Shown piece after piece: positions 7,682 through 16,271 of a DNA stretch of 40,307 nt; position 1 is the first letter of the stretch, and every line of letters starts with the position of its first letter. This DNA comes from Candidatus Angelobacter sp. Gp1-AA117 (GTDB taxonomy: Bacteria > Acidobacteriota > Terriglobia > Terriglobales > Acidobacteriaceae). The stretch covers positions 1 through 40,307 of the forward strand of contig QHVI01000060.1 of assembly GCA_003223515.1 (NCBI GenBank), given 5' to 3'. The notes under the pieces were generated by a model. That model saw only the letters and a list, made by a program, of their open reading frames with translations, was not told the origin of the DNA and did no database searches. Both the position numbers and the translations under genes were made by a program.

Positions 7682-9208
7682 ATGCGCTACGGCTTCGTCA
7701 TAGACCAGGACCGATGTATTGGGTGTCACGCCTGTACGGTGGCGTGCAAAGAGGAACACCAGGTGCCGATTGGCGTCTTCCGCACCTGGGTCAAGTACGT
7801 GGAGAAGGGCGAGTTCCCCCACACCAGCCGCCACTTTGGCGTGATGCGATGTAACCACTGCGACTCCGCCCCCTGCATCGAGATTTGTCCCACCCACGCC
7901 CTTTACCGCCGCTCTGATGGAATCGTAGATTTTGACAACCAGCGATGTATTGGCTGTAAAAGCTGCATGCAGGCCTGCCCTTACGACGCCCTCTATATCG
8001 ATCCCAACACCAACACCGCCGCCAAATGTAACTTCTGTGCCCACCGCGTGGAAAACAATCTGGAACCTGCCTGTGTGATTGTCTGTCCTACGCAGGCCAT
8101 CATCGCCGGTGATCTCGATAACCCTGTCAGCAACGCCAGCCGGATCGTGGCTACAGAAAAGGTTTCCGTGCGCAAACCGGAGAAGGGAACCGAGCCTAAA
8201 CTTTTCTATAAAGGGATTGAAGGCGATCTGCTCCAGCCCACACGCCTGTCACGCCAGAACACCTTTGTCTTCGCCGAGCAGCGCGATGAACGCCCGGTGC
8301 AGCCATTTGATCCGGCAGTTACACGCGAGGTCTACGATGTGGCCCATCCTGCACCCTGGGGCTGGAAGATTGCCGCCTATCTGTGGACCAAGTCCATTGC
8401 CGCCGGGGTGTTGATGGTTCCGGCATTGCATTCCTTAATTGATCGGCATTCCTTGCAGCAGGTTGTTTTCACCATTGTCAGTCCATGGATCGCTTTGGTG
8501 GCACTGGCCGTCACCATGGCCTTGTTGGTATTTGATTTGAAGCGGCCGGACCGTTTTCACTATCTTCTGCTCAAACCCAATTTCCGCTCCTGGCTGGTGC
8601 TGGGAGCATACATCCTGATGGGTTATGGGATATGTGCTTTGGCATGGCTCTGGATGGGGTTTTCCAGCGGAGCGGTTCCGGCTCCATTGGCTATCGTGAC
8701 TACCATATTTGCCATTGGAACAGCTTGTTACTCCACGTTTCTGTTCGCTCAAGCCAAAGGGCGCGAACTCTGGCGCGGCAAAGCTTTCTTCTGCTGGCAT
8801 CTTTTCATTCAGGCACTGCTCGCCGGAGGTGCAGTCATTATCATTCTGCAACAGATGATCCCGTCGGGCGTAATGACAGATACACTTTGGTTCAGAGGCG
8901 GCCTGATTGATTCAGTCAGTGTGTTTGGACAAATACTGCTCCTGAACCTCATCACTTTATTGATTGAAATATTGATACCGCGCAAGAATCAGGAAAAGCA
9001 ACTGGCGATTCGCTCACTTACATACGGAAAGTTTGCAGGTCGTTTCTGGATTTCGGTTGTGTTTCTGGGTGTGCTTTGCCCTTTATTTCTGCCGCGATCG
9101 CTGTTGTCTAGGTTTGCTGAAATCGTCATAGCCCTACTCGCACTCTACGGATTGTGGTGGTTTGAACTGTTGTGGGTGAAAGCAGGACAGGTTGTTCCGT
9201 TAAGTTAA
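7682..9208 (+). CDS. Fused four-cluster ferredoxin and NrfD-type quinone-reacting membrane subunit
   Basis: A 508-aa fusion. Residues 1-200 are a DmsB/NrfC-like electron-transfer protein with 16 cysteines in four sets (12, 15, 18, 22; 57, 60, 65, 69; 89, 92, 95, 99; 116, 119, 131, 135), enough for four [4Fe-4S] clusters. From about residue 248 to the end, repeated hydrophobic helices form an NrfD/PsrC-like membrane domain that would exchange electrons with quinone. NrfC and NrfD are usually separate proteins. ATG at 7682 starts the typical MRYGFVIDQ sequence; an in-frame GTG at 7583 would add 33 unconvincing residues. It precedes the molybdoenzyme by 80 bp, and the two should form one complex. 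Confidence 0.88.
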   Translation: MRYGFVIDQDRCIGCHACTVACKEEHQVPIGVFRTWVKYVEKGEFPHTSRHFGVMRCNHCDSAPCIEICPTHALYRRSDGIVDFDNQRCIGCKSCMQACPYDALYIDPNTNTAAKCNFCAHRVENNLEPACVIVCPTQAIIAGDLDNPVSNASRIVATEKVSVRKPEKGTEPKLFYKGIEGDLLQPTRLSRQNTFVFAEQRDERPVQPFDPAVTREVYDVAHPAPWGWKIAAYLWTKSIAAGVLMVPALHSLIDRHSLQQVVFTIVSPWIALVALAVTMALLVFDLKRPDRFHYLLLKPNFRSWLVLGAYILMGYGICALAWLWMGFSSGAVPAPLAIVTTIFAIGTACYSTFLFAQAKGRELWRGKAFFCWHLFIQALLAGGAVIIILQQMIPSGVMTDTLWFRGGLIDSVSVFGQILLLNLITLLIEILIPRKNQEKQLAIRSLTYGKFAGRFWISVVFLGVLCPLFLPRSLLSRFAEIVIALLALYGLWWFELLWVKAGQVVPLS

Positions 9209-9288
9209 TTTCGACGCTCGAATCCTGACCGTTTTATTTATGCCGTCAATCAGCGATAAGGTTTGGTCTTTTAAATTTTGGCAATTCC

Positions 9289-12105
9289 ATGAAGCTTCCT
9301 CTAAATCCCGCCGCGCTCGAACTCGAACCACCCCAGGGTCTCTCCAGCTTCCCACCCTCTGACCGTTGGGACGACTGGAGCGAATATGACCCGCAGCAGT
9401 GGCCCCGGCGCGTGAAGAAGAGCTATTCACTCATTCCCACCATCTGCTTCAACTGCGAGGCCGCTTGCGGCCTGCTGGCCTACGTGGATAAAGAGAAGAT
9501 GCGGGTGCAGAAATTCGAGGGTAATCCTGCGCACCCCGGCAGCCGTGGACGCAACTGTGCCAAAGGCCCTGCCACGATCAATCAGGTCAATGATCCTGAG
9601 CGCATCCTTTATCCATTGCGCCGCACCGGCAAACGAGGCGAAGGGAAGTGGGAGCGGGTCACCTGGGACGAAGTCCTGGATGATTTGGCTGCGCGCATCC
9701 GCCTTGCTCTTCAGGAGGGACGCAAGAACGAGATCATGTATCACGTTGGCCGTCCCGGACATGAACTCATTTATAACCAGCGCGTGCTGCATGCCTGGGG
9801 AATCGATGGCCACAACAGCCATACCAATGTCTGCTCGGCTGGGGCGCGCACTGGATATGCCTTCTGGCAGGGGTTGGACCGTCCTTCTCCTGATTACGCC
9901 AATGCACGCTTCATCCTGCTGCTGAGTTCGCATCTGGAAGCGGGACATTATTTCAATCCTCATGCCCAGCGCATCATCGATGGCAAGGCCAGCGGCGCGA
10001 AGATTTGCGTCTTCGATACCCGGCTTTCCAATACTGCTTCCAAAGCCGATTACTGGCTCTCGCCCTGGCCGGGCAGCGAGGCGGCCATTTTACTGGCCAT
10101 GTGCAACGTGCTGCTGTACGAGAACCTTTTCAACCACCAGTTCGTGCGCCGCTGGGTGAACTGGGATGAGTATCTGCGCTGCGAGTATCCGGAGCGTCCG
10201 CAGACCTTTGAAGTGTTTGTTGAAGTCTTGAAGGCAAACTATTCCAGTTACACTCCGGAATTCGCCGCCCGGGAATCAGGCGTGGAGCCGCAGTTGATCG
10301 TGGAAGTAGCGCGTGAAATCGGCCGCGCCGGCTCAGCAGTAGCCACCCATGTGTGGCGCAACGCTGCCGCAGGCAATCTTGGCGGATGGCAGGTCTCCCG
10401 CGCCCTGGAATTTCTCACCGTGCTCGTGGGCGCTATAGATACTGTAGGCGGCACGGCCCCCAGCGGCTGGAACAAATACATTCCCGCTCCACCCATGATG
10501 CCGCCTGCGCCCAATGCCTGGAACGAGATGATGTGGGCGCGTGAGTATCCGCTGGCCTTCTTTGAGATGAGTTTTCTCCTGCCCCACTTCCTGAAGGAAG
10601 GGCGGGGCAAGCTGTCCGTCTACTTCAGCCGTGTTTACAACCCGGTGTGGACTAATCCTGATGGTTTGAGCTGGATTGAAACTCTCACCGACGAGAGCAA
10701 AGTGGAGCGCCATGCCTGCCTCACTCCTACCTGGAGCGAGACTGCCTGGTTCGCCGATTATGTTTTGCCCATGGGACACGCCTCCGAGCGGCACGACCTC
10801 ATGAGCCAGGAAACCCATGCCGCGCGCTGGATCGGCTTTCGCCAGCCGGTGCTGAGGGTCGCACTGGAGAAGCAGGGACGGGAATTCAACTCCACTTATG
10901 AGGCGCACCGCCAGGCCGGACTAGGCGAGGTCTGGGAAGAAGATGAGTTCTGGATCGAACTTTCCTGGCGCGTCGATCCTGATGGCTCGCTCGGTATCCG
11001 CAAGTACTTCGAATCGCCTTACCATCCTGGTCAGAAGTTGAAGATCCGCGAGTACTACCGCTGGATTTTCGAGAACAGCGTCCCCGGTCTGCCCCAGGCT
11101 GCCGCAAAAGAAGGGCTCACTCCCTATGACTACATGCGCAAGTACGGTGCCTTTCTGGTTCAAGAAAATGTTTATGGCACTCACGAAAAGCAACTGAAAC
11201 CAGAAGAGTTAAAAGGCAGCTCGGTTGATCAGGCCACAAAAATTGTCAGTGGCGGCGGCGCATCCCTGGGTGTGGAAATTGACGGACAGGTGTATGCCGG
11301 ATTTCCCACGCCTTCCCGCAAATTGGAGTTCTACTCGCGCACACTGAAAGAATGGAAGTGGCCCGAGTATGCCATCCCCACATATATAAAGAGCCACGTT
11401 CATCGCGACAACATCGATGTCGGCAAGGGCGAGATGCTCCTGCTGCCTACCTTCCGCCTGCCGACCTTGATTCATAGCCGCTCCGGCAATGCCAAGTGGC
11501 TCTACGAGATTTCCCACAAGAACCCGGTCTGGATGCATGCGAGTGATGCCGAACGGCTGGGCGTGACCACTGGCGGCTTGGTCAAGATACAGAGCGCGAT
11601 TGGTTACTTTGTTGACCGTGTATGGGTGACGGAGGGAATTCGTCCCGGTGTAGTGGCCTGCTCGCATCATTTGGGCCGTTGGCGGTTGCAGGAAGATTCC
11701 GGCGGCGAGCGCTGGTCAACCGCGTTGGTGGATCTGAAGCAGATTCAGCCGGGACAGTGGATGATGCGCCAGATCCATGGCGTGCGTCCATTTGCCAGCA
11801 ATGACCCCGATTCCTCTCGCATTCACTGGGAAGATGCAGGCGTGCACCAGAACCTGATTTTTCCCGTGCAACCCGACCCCATCAGCGGACAGCACTGCTG
11901 GCACCAGAAGGTCACGGTAACCAGAGCCGGTGCTGAAGACCGCTACGGCGACATCTTTGTGGATACCAAGAAGGCCCACGAAGAATACCGCCACTGGCTG
12001 AAGTTGACCCGTCCCGCCCCCGGCCCCGACAACCTCCGCCGTCCTCTATGGCTCAATCGCGTCTACAGACCTGCAAAAGAAGCGTTCTACATCCCATCTG
12101 AATAA
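9289..12105 (+). CDS. Molybdopterin oxidoreductase catalytic subunit (DMSO reductase superfamily)
   Basis: A 938-aa bis-MGD enzyme. An N-terminal [4Fe-4S] site is formed by C53, C56, C60 and C90 (CFNCEAAC, then RNCAKG). Cys182 in HTNVCSAG sits where the molybdenum ligand is expected, so Cys-ligated relatives (polysulfide, thiosulfate or tetrathionate reductases, SoeA, formate dehydrogenases) are closer than Ser-ligated DMSO reductase. The C-terminal part (about 700 on) is the cofactor-binding beta-barrel domain. No Tat signal precedes the cluster, which points to the cytosolic face, as in SoeABC. Substrate and direction are unknown. ATG at 9289 has no clear ribosome site. Operon with the FeS-NrfD fusion. 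Confidence 0.88.
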   Translation: MKLPLNPAALELEPPQGLSSFPPSDRWDDWSEYDPQQWPRRVKKSYSLIPTICFNCEAACGLLAYVDKEKMRVQKFEGNPAHPGSRGRNCAKGPATINQVNDPERILYPLRRTGKRGEGKWERVTWDEVLDDLAARIRLALQEGRKNEIMYHVGRPGHELIYNQRVLHAWGIDGHNSHTNVCSAGARTGYAFWQGLDRPSPDYANARFILLLSSHLEAGHYFNPHAQRIIDGKASGAKICVFDTRLSNTASKADYWLSPWPGSEAAILLAMCNVLLYENLFNHQFVRRWVNWDEYLRCEYPERPQTFEVFVEVLKANYSSYTPEFAARESGVEPQLIVEVAREIGRAGSAVATHVWRNAAAGNLGGWQVSRALEFLTVLVGAIDTVGGTAPSGWNKYIPAPPMMPPAPNAWNEMMWAREYPLAFFEMSFLLPHFLKEGRGKLSVYFSRVYNPVWTNPDGLSWIETLTDESKVERHACLTPTWSETAWFADYVLPMGHASERHDLMSQETHAARWIGFRQPVLRVALEKQGREFNSTYEAHRQAGLGEVWEEDEFWIELSWRVDPDGSLGIRKYFESPYHPGQKLKIREYYRWIFENSVPGLPQAAAKEGLTPYDYMRKYGAFLVQENVYGTHEKQLKPEELKGSSVDQATKIVSGGGASLGVEIDGQVYAGFPTPSRKLEFYSRTLKEWKWPEYAIPTYIKSHVHRDNIDVGKGEMLLLPTFRLPTLIHSRSGNAKWLYEISHKNPVWMHASDAERLGVTTGGLVKIQSAIGYFVDRVWVTEGIRPGVVACSHHLGRWRLQEDSGGERWSTALVDLKQIQPGQWMMRQIHGVRPFASNDPDSSRIHWEDAGVHQNLIFPVQPDPISGQHCWHQKVTVTRAGAEDRYGDIFVDTKKAHEEYRHWLKLTRPAPGPDNLRRPLWLNRVYRPAKEAFYIPSE

Positions 12106-12118
12106 TGTGCTTCCTTTA

Positions 12119-12200
12119 CGCCGCCCTTCGCTTCATCTGCGTCCTTTGCGTCATCTGCATTGCTATATCTAAAATTCTTGTTTTCCTGCGAAGAATTTCA
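12119..12200 (+). repeat. R1 repeat, variant copy
   Basis: 9-bp units at 12135-12143, 12144-12152 and 12153-12161, then GCTATATCTAAAATTCTTG, a module also found after the core at 25698-25738. With the next copy it fills most of the 357-bp gap 12106-12462. Confidence 0.75.
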
Positions 12201-12263
12201 TACTGCTTCTATCCTTTCATATCCAGCTTTGGCAAATTTTGAGGAACTGAAGCAGTGCCACAT

Positions 12264-12352
12264 GAAATACACATAAACTTACTTTTGTTACCTCTGCGTC
12301 CTTTGCGTCCTCTGCTGTAAAAGGTTTTGGTTGTGGCTCGCTGTGGGTTAAT
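12264..12352 (+). repeat. R1 repeat copy
   Basis: AATACACATAAACTTACTTT leader, core units at 12292-12300, 12301-12309 and 12310-12318, then the GGTTGTGGCTCGC tail, shortened compared with other copies. Confidence 0.8.
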
Positions 12353-12462
12353 CCAAAGAACCCTCGGTAACCGCCACACTCCCGAATTCAGTTGCCATCT
12401 TTCCCGTTCCGGTTAACAATGCTTGGCAAATCCAGAGACAATCCCCGGAAGGAAAGGTCAGC

Positions 12463-13371
12463 ATGAAAACTTGTTTAAGACATGCAGGGGCACTCGCGTA
12501 TGTGTTATTGCTGCTCGCACTCCTGTCGCCTGCATCGGCGCAGGAACCGGCACAACAACAGGAACAACCGAAAGTTCATATTGACTGGCAGGTTGGTCCT
12601 GCCGCCGGTAAGCTGGGCAACATTGCTGAGATCAACATCCCGGAAGGCTATCGCTTTGCCGGCAAAACCGGCGCAGAAAAGGTGCTGCAACTCACACAAA
12701 ACATTCCCAGCGGACACGAACTGGGCGTGCTGGTAGCCAACGATGCCAACTGGTTCATGATCTTCGAATTTGACGAAAGCGGCTACGTGAAAGATGAAGA
12801 AGGCGGCAGCCTCGATGGCAGTGCCATTCTCAAAAATCTGAAAGACAATACAGAGAGCGCCAACACCGAGCGCTCCAAGCGGGGCTGGAAACCGATTCAC
12901 GTAACCGGATGGCAAACATCGCCCTACTATGATCCACAGACCCACAATCTCACCTGGGCCACGCTGGTGCGCGGCGACAACCCACAGGAAGAACCGGCGG
13001 TGAATCATTCCATCCGCATCCTGGGACGGCGCGGCACCATGAACGTTGACTTGGTGGCTTCGCCTGCGGAGTATGCCGCCATTACCGGCAAGTTCAATAT
13101 TCTGATGTCGGGCTTCCATTACGTGCAGGGCAATCGCTACAGTGATTTCACCAAGGGCGACAAGATGGCCGAGTATGGATTGACGGCTCTCATCGTCGGC
13201 GGCGGAGCGGCGGTTGCGCTCAAGACCGGCTTGCTGGCGAAGCTGTGGAAGTTCATCGTGATGCTCATCATTGGCATCGGTGCAACCATCAAGAAAATCT
13301 TCAGAGCCATCTTTAAGAATGAAGAAAAGGTCGAAAATCCCAACCAGCAGGCGGCATCCCAGGGGCAGTAA
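12463..13371 (+). CDS. DUF2167 membrane protein
   Basis: A 302-aa protein with a signal peptide (cut near ASAQ), a DUF2167-type extracytoplasmic domain (residues about 35-235, with GYRFAGKTGAEKV and HELGVLVAND) and C-terminal hydrophobic segments (TALIVGGGAAVAL and a second near 265-285). DUF2167 proteins are membrane-associated with no settled function. GGAAGGAAAGG 9 bases before the ATG supports the start. The next gene begins 3 bp after the stop, so the pair is a transcriptional unit and probably works together at the membrane. Confidence 0.85.
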   Translation: MKTCLRHAGALAYVLLLLALLSPASAQEPAQQQEQPKVHIDWQVGPAAGKLGNIAEINIPEGYRFAGKTGAEKVLQLTQNIPSGHELGVLVANDANWFMIFEFDESGYVKDEEGGSLDGSAILKNLKDNTESANTERSKRGWKPIHVTGWQTSPYYDPQTHNLTWATLVRGDNPQEEPAVNHSIRILGRRGTMNVDLVASPAEYAAITGKFNILMSGFHYVQGNRYSDFTKGDKMAEYGLTALIVGGGAAVALKTGLLAKLWKFIVMLIIGIGATIKKIFRAIFKNEEKVENPNQQAASQGQ

Positions 13372-13374
13372 CCA

Positions 13375-14466
13375 TTGCTGACGCTTCTTGCCGTTGTATT
13401 GCTGGTCTACCTGTTTCAATGCATGTGCTGGGCGCCGGCGCGCGCCCATGTATTTTCGCTGAGTGATCCCCAGCGTGGCCGCTGGAAGAAACACGGCTTC
13501 CTGTGGGGTGCTCTGCAACGCAGGGGCTATTGGGCCAATCCGTTGCCGCCATTGCAGCCACTGGTGGTGGTGGATTGGCCGGCTTTTCAGCTTACCCCCG
13601 AAGCCGTGCATACCGGCAGCGCCTCTTCGGAGCCGGTCTCGTGGGAGCAGGCAGTCTTTTCCCGTGTTGAAGGCAAGCTGCTGTGCAATGGCGTAAAGGT
13701 CTTCGAAGGCGGCGCCGATCAATGCAAAGCTTACCTGGAAGTGCTCTCGCGGCTGCAGCAGGCCAGGGTAAAAGATCGCAAAAAACTCATTCAAGCCTGG
13801 CTTCGCAAGGCTACCGACGCAGAGACAGCCCAGGAACGGCTGGCGTCGTTCTCCCATAAAGCGATCTGGCTGGAATTGGCTGCCAATCTGCAGTTCTGTA
13901 TTCTCTTCACTACAACGCCCGTAGCCTTCTATCGTTTTGGCGGCAAGGCGCTCTGGCCAACACTTGCGGCTGTGCTGGCAATCTCCATTTTCATTACTTG
14001 GCAGTTCTGGCGTCTGCACAGGAAGTTCTTTCCTGCCGATGGTGACGCGCGTTTCAAGTCGCTCTTCAGCATTCTGCTTTCTCCAATCAATGCCGTCCGC
14101 GCAGCGGATTCGCTCGCCCGTGATCTCTTTGCCGGATTTCATCCTGTAGCCGTTGCCCATGTGGTCTGCCGCCGCGCGGAATTCGAAAGCTTTGCCGGAG
14201 AGCAGTTGCGGACCATCAAGTTCGATCACTCTGCTGACGCCGGGTACGCCGGTCAGGTACAGCATTCCCTTGAAGCTTTACTTCAGAAAGCAGGCCTGGA
14301 GCCAAGTCACTTGCTGGATGCTCCGAAGCGCGAGGACCATTGCGTCTCGTATTGTCCGCGCTGCCTCGCGCAATATACAAAGGCCCGTGGAGATTGCGCC
14401 GACTGCGGCTTCAGCCCGCTGCATGCTTTCCCGGAAGAGCAGGGAATCGCGACGAGTCCCAATTAA
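13375..14466 (+). CDS. Unknown membrane protein with C-terminal zinc ribbon
   Basis: A 363-aa protein of no recognised family. An N-terminal hydrophobic helix (LTLLAVVLLVYLFQCM), a mixed soluble region, two central membrane segments (about residues 165-215), and a C-terminal zinc ribbon with CPRC and CADC (about 325-345). The start is TTG at 13375, with AGGGG upstream and only 3 bp after the DUF2167 stop, which suggests translational coupling. The zinc ribbon could bind a partner; function is not assigned. Confidence 0.75.
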   Translation: MLTLLAVVLLVYLFQCMCWAPARAHVFSLSDPQRGRWKKHGFLWGALQRRGYWANPLPPLQPLVVVDWPAFQLTPEAVHTGSASSEPVSWEQAVFSRVEGKLLCNGVKVFEGGADQCKAYLEVLSRLQQARVKDRKKLIQAWLRKATDAETAQERLASFSHKAIWLELAANLQFCILFTTTPVAFYRFGGKALWPTLAAVLAISIFITWQFWRLHRKFFPADGDARFKSLFSILLSPINAVRAADSLARDLFAGFHPVAVAHVVCRRAEFESFAGEQLRTIKFDHSADAGYAGQVQHSLEALLQKAGLEPSHLLDAPKREDHCVSYCPRCLAQYTKARGDCADCGFSPLHAFPEEQGIATSPN

Positions 14467-14499
14467 TTCCTGGGCTTTATCTGCGTAAATCAGTGCAAT

Positions 14500-14562
14500 C
14501 AGCGTCATCAGCGGTAAGATTTTGCCTCCTTTGCGCCCTTAGCGTCCTTTGCGGTTAAATTC
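14500..14562 (+). repeat. R1-like repeat, divergent copy
   Basis: Units at 14529-14537, 14538-14546 and 14547-14555 followed by TAAA, preceded by a CAGCGTCATCAGCGG phrase. It overlaps the upstream region of the metallophosphoesterase. Confidence 0.7.
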
Positions 14563-14603
14563 CGGAAGGCAGAGAAGGCCATCCAATCTGCATCAAAGTT
14601 TTC

Positions 14604-16022
14604 GTGATCGTCGTCATCTCTGATCTTCATTTTGAAGAAGAAGCTACAGACATCATTCCCGGCAACGGACGCCATCCTGATCTGGTCTTTCGCCGCAACC
14701 TTGATCCGCGTGCTTATCGCCATTTCATTGCTCAGATGGCGGAGGAGGTGGAGCGCCGCAAGGTGAGCGACTTTGATCTGGTGATTGCCGGGGATCTCTT
14801 TGACTTCAACCGCACCACCCTATGGTTCCAGGATGAGCAGCGTCCGTATGTGCCTCTCGATGAGATTGCCGGTCCGCTTGAAAAGAAAGTACTGAAGATC
14901 CTTGAAGCAACGGCCAGTGAGTCTCCTGTGAAAGAAGCGCTGGAGGCCTTCCGGCTTCTCGCTCAGGGGCGCTATTGCACCAATGAATCTGAGGGTGACA
15001 AACAGCGCGATTTCCCGGCGAAGCGCATCAAAATCCATTACATAACCGGGAATCACGATCGCCTCAGTAATGCCACGCCCGCCGTTCGCAGGCGCATCTG
15101 TGAGTTGCTGGGGTTGAAAGGCGATGCCCGCTTTCCCCACCATGTTCTGGTGGATGATCCGGCAGTATTGATACGCCATGGCCACGAGTACGACCGCAAC
15201 AACTTTGCCTGGGATTCGGAAAAGGCTGAGATCATCCCGCTGGATGTTCCTGAAAAATGCTACTCAAGCGCCAATTTCGGCGACTTCGTGACCATTGATG
15301 TAGCTGTGCGCCTTCCGTATCTCTTTCGCCGCAAATATGGAGACCAGCAGATTCTCGATGATCCGGTGATGAGCAATCTGTATCAGCGGCTGCTTCAATT
15401 CGATGATGTGCGTCCGCAGTCTGCGCTGTTTGATTACATGCTCGACGATTCTGCGGGTGACTACTCCGCAGAAGAAGCCTGGGAGCATCTGGTGCCCGTA
15501 GTGCAGGACATATTGGATGAGATTCATGACAACAAGTTATTTCATCACTGGCTGAGCCGGCGGGCAAAGCCATGGGCGCCGGCCGAACTGGAAGCCGCGC
15601 GTGGTCTGTTGAAAGTGGGCGGATGGCATAACAGCCTGGCCCGTGAAGCCTCGCGCAAAATCTCTCACTTCATGATGGGTGGTGACATGGATAGGCCGGA
15701 GCTACTGGCCCAGCGCGAAGAGCTGTTGCAGCAGAAGAAAATCCGGCTGGTGATTGCCGGGCACACGCATCATCCGCAAATTTGCCTGATTGCCTCCGAT
15801 AAGGAGAGCGACCGCTTCTATGTGAACACCGGCACATGGCGTAATCGCATCCCTTCCACACCGGATGAGCGGACATTCGGGCGAATCAAAGCCCTGACCT
15901 ACGTGATGCTGTTTTCATCCGGCGAAGACCGCAGGGTGGGGGCAAAGACCTTTGGGACATTTGACTATTGGAACGGCTATACGCGCCACTTTCTTACGGA
16001 CGATCCCAATGAGAGGCGCTAA
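14604..16022 (+). CDS. Metallophosphoesterase
   Basis: A 472-aa calcineurin-type phosphoesterase. Metal-binding motifs appear in order: D7-L-H9, G-D64-LFD, G-N150-H151-D, HGHEYD (192-197) and GHTHHP near 385. Two metal ions are expected; the substrate (nucleotide, phospholipid headgroup or other) cannot be told. A long insertion between the third and last motifs (about 200-380) makes it larger than most family members. Cytosolic: no signal peptide. GTG at 14604 opens directly on the first motif strand; no clear ribosome site is seen, and an R1-like repeat lies just upstream. Confidence 0.85.
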   Translation: MIVVISDLHFEEEATDIIPGNGRHPDLVFRRNLDPRAYRHFIAQMAEEVERRKVSDFDLVIAGDLFDFNRTTLWFQDEQRPYVPLDEIAGPLEKKVLKILEATASESPVKEALEAFRLLAQGRYCTNESEGDKQRDFPAKRIKIHYITGNHDRLSNATPAVRRRICELLGLKGDARFPHHVLVDDPAVLIRHGHEYDRNNFAWDSEKAEIIPLDVPEKCYSSANFGDFVTIDVAVRLPYLFRRKYGDQQILDDPVMSNLYQRLLQFDDVRPQSALFDYMLDDSAGDYSAEEAWEHLVPVVQDILDEIHDNKLFHHWLSRRAKPWAPAELEAARGLLKVGGWHNSLAREASRKISHFMMGGDMDRPELLAQREELLQQKKIRLVIAGHTHHPQICLIASDKESDRFYVNTGTWRNRIPSTPDERTFGRIKALTYVMLFSSGEDRRVGAKTFGTFDYWNGYTRHFLTDDPNERR

Positions 16023-16271
16023 AGTCCTTAGGTGTTATGGAAACTTGATATTGGCGCGGGTCCTAACACTCTAACGTTCTAACACTTCGAAAACAGTGCA
16101 GGAATGTCAAACTGTGCACATGGGGTATACCCGGCCATATCTGTAAGAATCAGTAGGGTTTGTGCCTGATGGCTAAGAGCCAATCCCCAAAAGTTATCTG
16201 GCCATGACCTGCTGTGACCTTTTGCTTCTTCTTCGCATGCGGTAAAAAGAATTGGACGTGGTGCTCCCCAA

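Noticed and set aside
12505-14265. 586-codon open frame on the minus strand
   Set aside because: It lies antisense to the DUF2167 and zinc-ribbon membrane genes, which have signal peptide, ribosome site and coupling. The peptide has no recognisable domain.
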